From Rhodospirillales bacterium (GTDB lineage Bacteria; Pseudomonadota; Alphaproteobacteria; Rhodospirillales; Defluviicoccaceae), in the NCBI GenBank assembly GCA_030622775.1, contig JAUXFS010000022.1, positions 1 to 10,572 of the forward strand: DNA of 10,572 bases, given 5' to 3'. Shown here piece after piece: positions 6,372-10,572 of this stretch (position 1 is the stretch's first letter; each line of letters starts with the position of its first letter). Under the pieces are notes generated by a model, which was not told where the DNA came from, searched no databases, and saw only the letters and a program-made list of their open reading frames with translations. A program made the position numbers and the translations under genes.

Positions 6372-6402
6372 CGCTCACCGGCCAATCAAATGCCGGTGAG
6401 CG
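6372..6402 (-). terminator. 11-bp stem hairpin between acnA and the DUF1223 gene
   Basis: CGCTCACCGGC (6372-6382) and GCCGGTGAGCG (6392-6402) are perfect inverted arms around a 9-base AT-rich loop. The hairpin lies 31 bp beyond the acnA stop and 22 bp before the DUF1223 start. No T run follows on either strand, so full intrinsic termination is doubtful. It may weaken read-through, or stabilise the acnA mRNA and set different expression of the two genes. Confidence 0.45.
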
Positions 6403-6433
6403 GGGCGCGAGCCATCCTAATTGTCCACAGACC

Positions 6434-9166
<2,733 letters not shown>

Positions 9167-9171
9167 GGCAA

Positions 9172-9179
9172 CCCTCCTC
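9172..9179 (-). promoter_or_regulatory. Shine-Dalgarno GAGGAGGG fixing the GTG start of acnA
   Basis: A near-perfect anti-16S match five bases before GTG at 9166. The same frame stays open to another GTG at 9232, but only this start has a ribosome site and gives the conserved AcnA N-terminus. The 139-bp gap to leuB shows no clean -35/-10 pair; TGGACA and TATGCT occur but only 12 bases apart. Confidence 0.8.
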
Positions 9180-9305
9180 TTCCCGAAAGCAAAGCGGGAC
9201 GTCCTAGAGCATACTTCACCGGATCTGTCCACCCCTGCGGCGGGGCGTCGCGAAGGGTTTCGCCATCGTCCGCCGACGCGTAGTAATTGCCGGCGGCGGC
9301 CGGAG

Positions 9306-10415
9306 TTATCCGGTGAGCTTGTCGAGCTCGCGGGTGAGGGTCTCGCCCATTACCGTCGTCGACACCCGCGCCTTGCCCTTCTGCATGATGTCGGTGGTGC
9401 GCAGGCCGCCGTCGAGCACCACCTCGACCGCGGTTTCGATGAACCCGGCCTCCTCGGCCAGGTCGAGGGAATAGCGCAGGCACATGGCGAAGCTGAGCAC
9501 CGCCGCCAGCGGATTGGCGAGGTCCTTGCCGGCGATGTCCGGGGCGCTGCCGTGGACCGGCTCGTAGAGGGCGGCGCGCCGGCCGTTCTCGTCGATCCCA
9601 CCCAGCGACGCCGACGGCAGCATGCCGAGAGAGCCGGTGAGCATCGCCGCCTCGTCCGACAGCATGTCGCCGAACAGGTTGTCGGTGACGATGACGTCGA
9701 ACTGTCCGGGCTCGCGGATCAGCTGCATCGCGCAGTTGTCGGCGTACATGTGGCCGAGCGCGATCCCCGGGAACTCCTCGTCGTGGACGCGCTGCACCTC
9801 CTCGCGCCAGAGAACGCCGCTTTCCATCACGTTGGCCTTGTCCACCGAGCACACCCGCCGCGAGCGTTTCTCCGCCAGTTCGAAGGCGACGCGGGCGATG
9901 CGGCGGATTTCGTCGGTGGTGTAGACCTGGGTGTTGACCCCGCGGCGGCCGCCGTCGGGCAGGGTTTCGATCCCGCGCGGCTCGCCGAAGTAAACGCCGC
10001 CGGTGAGCTCGCGGACGATCATGATGTCGAGGCCCTTGACCACGTCGAGCTTCAGGCTGGAGGCGTCGGCGAGGGCGTCGAACACCACCGCCGGGCGCAG
10101 ATTGGCGAACAGCGCCATGTCCTTGCGTAACCTCAGGAGGCCGCGCTCCGGTTTTTGCTCGAACGGCAGGTCGTCCCATTTGGGTCCGCCGACGGCGCCC
10201 AGCAGCACCGCATCGGCGGCCAACGCATCGGCCATAGTCTCGTCGGTGAGCGGCGTGCCGTGGGCGTCGATGGCGGCGCCGCCGACCAGCCCTTCGGCAA
10301 GGTCGAAACCGATGCTCCGGTAGCGGTCGAGCCAGTCGATGACCCTGCGCACCTCGACCATGACCTCGGGGCCGATGCCGTCACCCGGCAGGATCAGCAG
10401 TTTTTTGCGGCTCAT
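9306..10415 (-). CDS. leuB: 3-isopropylmalate dehydrogenase
   Basis: Oxidises and decarboxylates 3-isopropylmalate to 2-ketoisocaproate with NAD+, the third dedicated step of leucine synthesis, in the cytoplasm. The 369 residues match the family length (E. coli 363). Visible landmarks are LILPGDGIGPEV at 7-18, GGVYFGE at 139-145 with the catalytic Tyr142, Lys193 in VDKANV, Asp226 in YADN, and the dehydrogenase signature beginning NLFGDMLSDEAAM at 246 with metal-binding Asp250 and Asp254. The NAD-binding EPVHGSAPDIAGKD follows at 285-298. The ATG at 10415 has AGGAGG four bases upstream. leuD ends 49 bp before it, so leuD-leuB is most likely one operon. Confidence 0.97.
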   Translation of the reverse strand: MSRKKLLILPGDGIGPEVMVEVRRVIDWLDRYRSIGFDLAEGLVGGAAIDAHGTPLTDETMADALAADAVLLGAVGGPKWDDLPFEQKPERGLLRLRKDMALFANLRPAVVFDALADASSLKLDVVKGLDIMIVRELTGGVYFGEPRGIETLPDGGRRGVNTQVYTTDEIRRIARVAFELAEKRSRRVCSVDKANVMESGVLWREEVQRVHDEEFPGIALGHMYADNCAMQLIREPGQFDVIVTDNLFGDMLSDEAAMLTGSLGMLPSASLGGIDENGRRAALYEPVHGSAPDIAGKDLANPLAAVLSFAMCLRYSLDLAEEAGFIETAVEVVLDGGLRTTDIMQKGKARVSTTVMGETLTRELDKLTG

Positions 10416-10419
10416 CGTT

Positions 10420-10425
10420 CCTCCT
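10420..10425 (-). promoter_or_regulatory. Shine-Dalgarno AGGAGG of leuB
   Basis: An exact AGGAGG four bases before the leuB ATG fixes the start and shows that leuB is translated independently within the leuD-leuB transcript. Confidence 0.8.
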
Positions 10426-10464
10426 GCGAAAGACGGTTCCGGGCCGTGGCCGCCACCAGCGGGA

Positions 10465-10572
10465 TCAACGGTAGAGCCACGGCTGCTCGGCCTTCTGTTC
10501 AGCCTCGAATAAATTGATCTCGGCGGTTTTGTGCATCGTCAGGCCGATCTCGTCAAGCCCGCCCAACAGGCA
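10465..10572 (-). CDS. leuD: 3-isopropylmalate dehydratase small subunit, C-terminal end only
   Basis: Only the last 35 residues and the TGA stop (10467-10465) are in the window. The visible end, CLLGGLDEIGLTMHKTAEIN followed by a Phe-Glu-Ala-Glu stretch and finishing PWLYR, fits the LeuD C-terminus, where (L)DxIGLTL and a YEAK-like segment are typical. LeuD forms isopropylmalate isomerase with LeuC, which makes the substrate of LeuB. The position 49 bp upstream of leuB on the same strand strongly supports the call; the rest lies beyond the right edge. Confidence 0.85.
   Translation of the reverse strand, partial: CLLGGLDEIGLTMHKTAEINLFEAEQKAEQPWLYR

Noticed and set aside
9167..9305. Promoter for acnA in the leuB-acnA gap
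   Set aside because: TGGACA and TATGCT are present but only 12 bases apart, and no other pair has good spacing.

Overview
The window reads as chromosomal DNA from a high-GC alphaproteobacterium, probably of the Rhodospirillales or a related group. The evidence is the strong G/C third-position bias, a SUV3-type RNA helicase of the kind alphaproteobacteria share with mitochondria, an acnA gene followed by a DUF1223 gene, and leuB downstream of leuD. No mobile element, tRNA, rRNA or CRISPR array was found. Nearly everything is core housekeeping DNA.

Left part (1-4945): a SUV3-like ATP-dependent RNA helicase (minus strand, running off the left edge) lies directly downstream of pcm, the protein-L-isoaspartate repair methyltransferase. 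The divergently transcribed htpG (bacterial Hsp90) starts on the other side of a 279-bp intergenic region. That region carries a plausible sigma-32-type heat-shock promoter for htpG overlapped by a 7-18-7 inverted repeat. pcm and htpG both deal with damaged or misfolded proteins.

Middle (4946-5626): a minus-strand gene for an unrecognised 82-residue protein, with a strong Shine-Dalgarno sequence, sits convergent to htpG. Its upstream region (about 5300-5590) is strikingly AT-rich against the surrounding GC-rich DNA. It carries a 17-bp palindrome, a perfect TATAAT and an orphan Shine-Dalgarno sequence. This is the least explained part of the window.

Right part (5627-10572), all minus strand: the C-terminal end of leuD (cut by the right edge), leuB, acnA and an exported DUF1223 thioredoxin-like protein. 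leuD and leuB make leucine, acnA is the TCA-cycle aconitase, and the DUF1223 protein probably acts in the periplasm. Spacings of 49, 139 and 84 bp suggest leuD-leuB is one operon, with acnA and the DUF1223 gene perhaps a second unit.

I see no convincing new multi-gene system. The best leads are the small protein with its AT-rich leader and palindrome, and the htpG control region.
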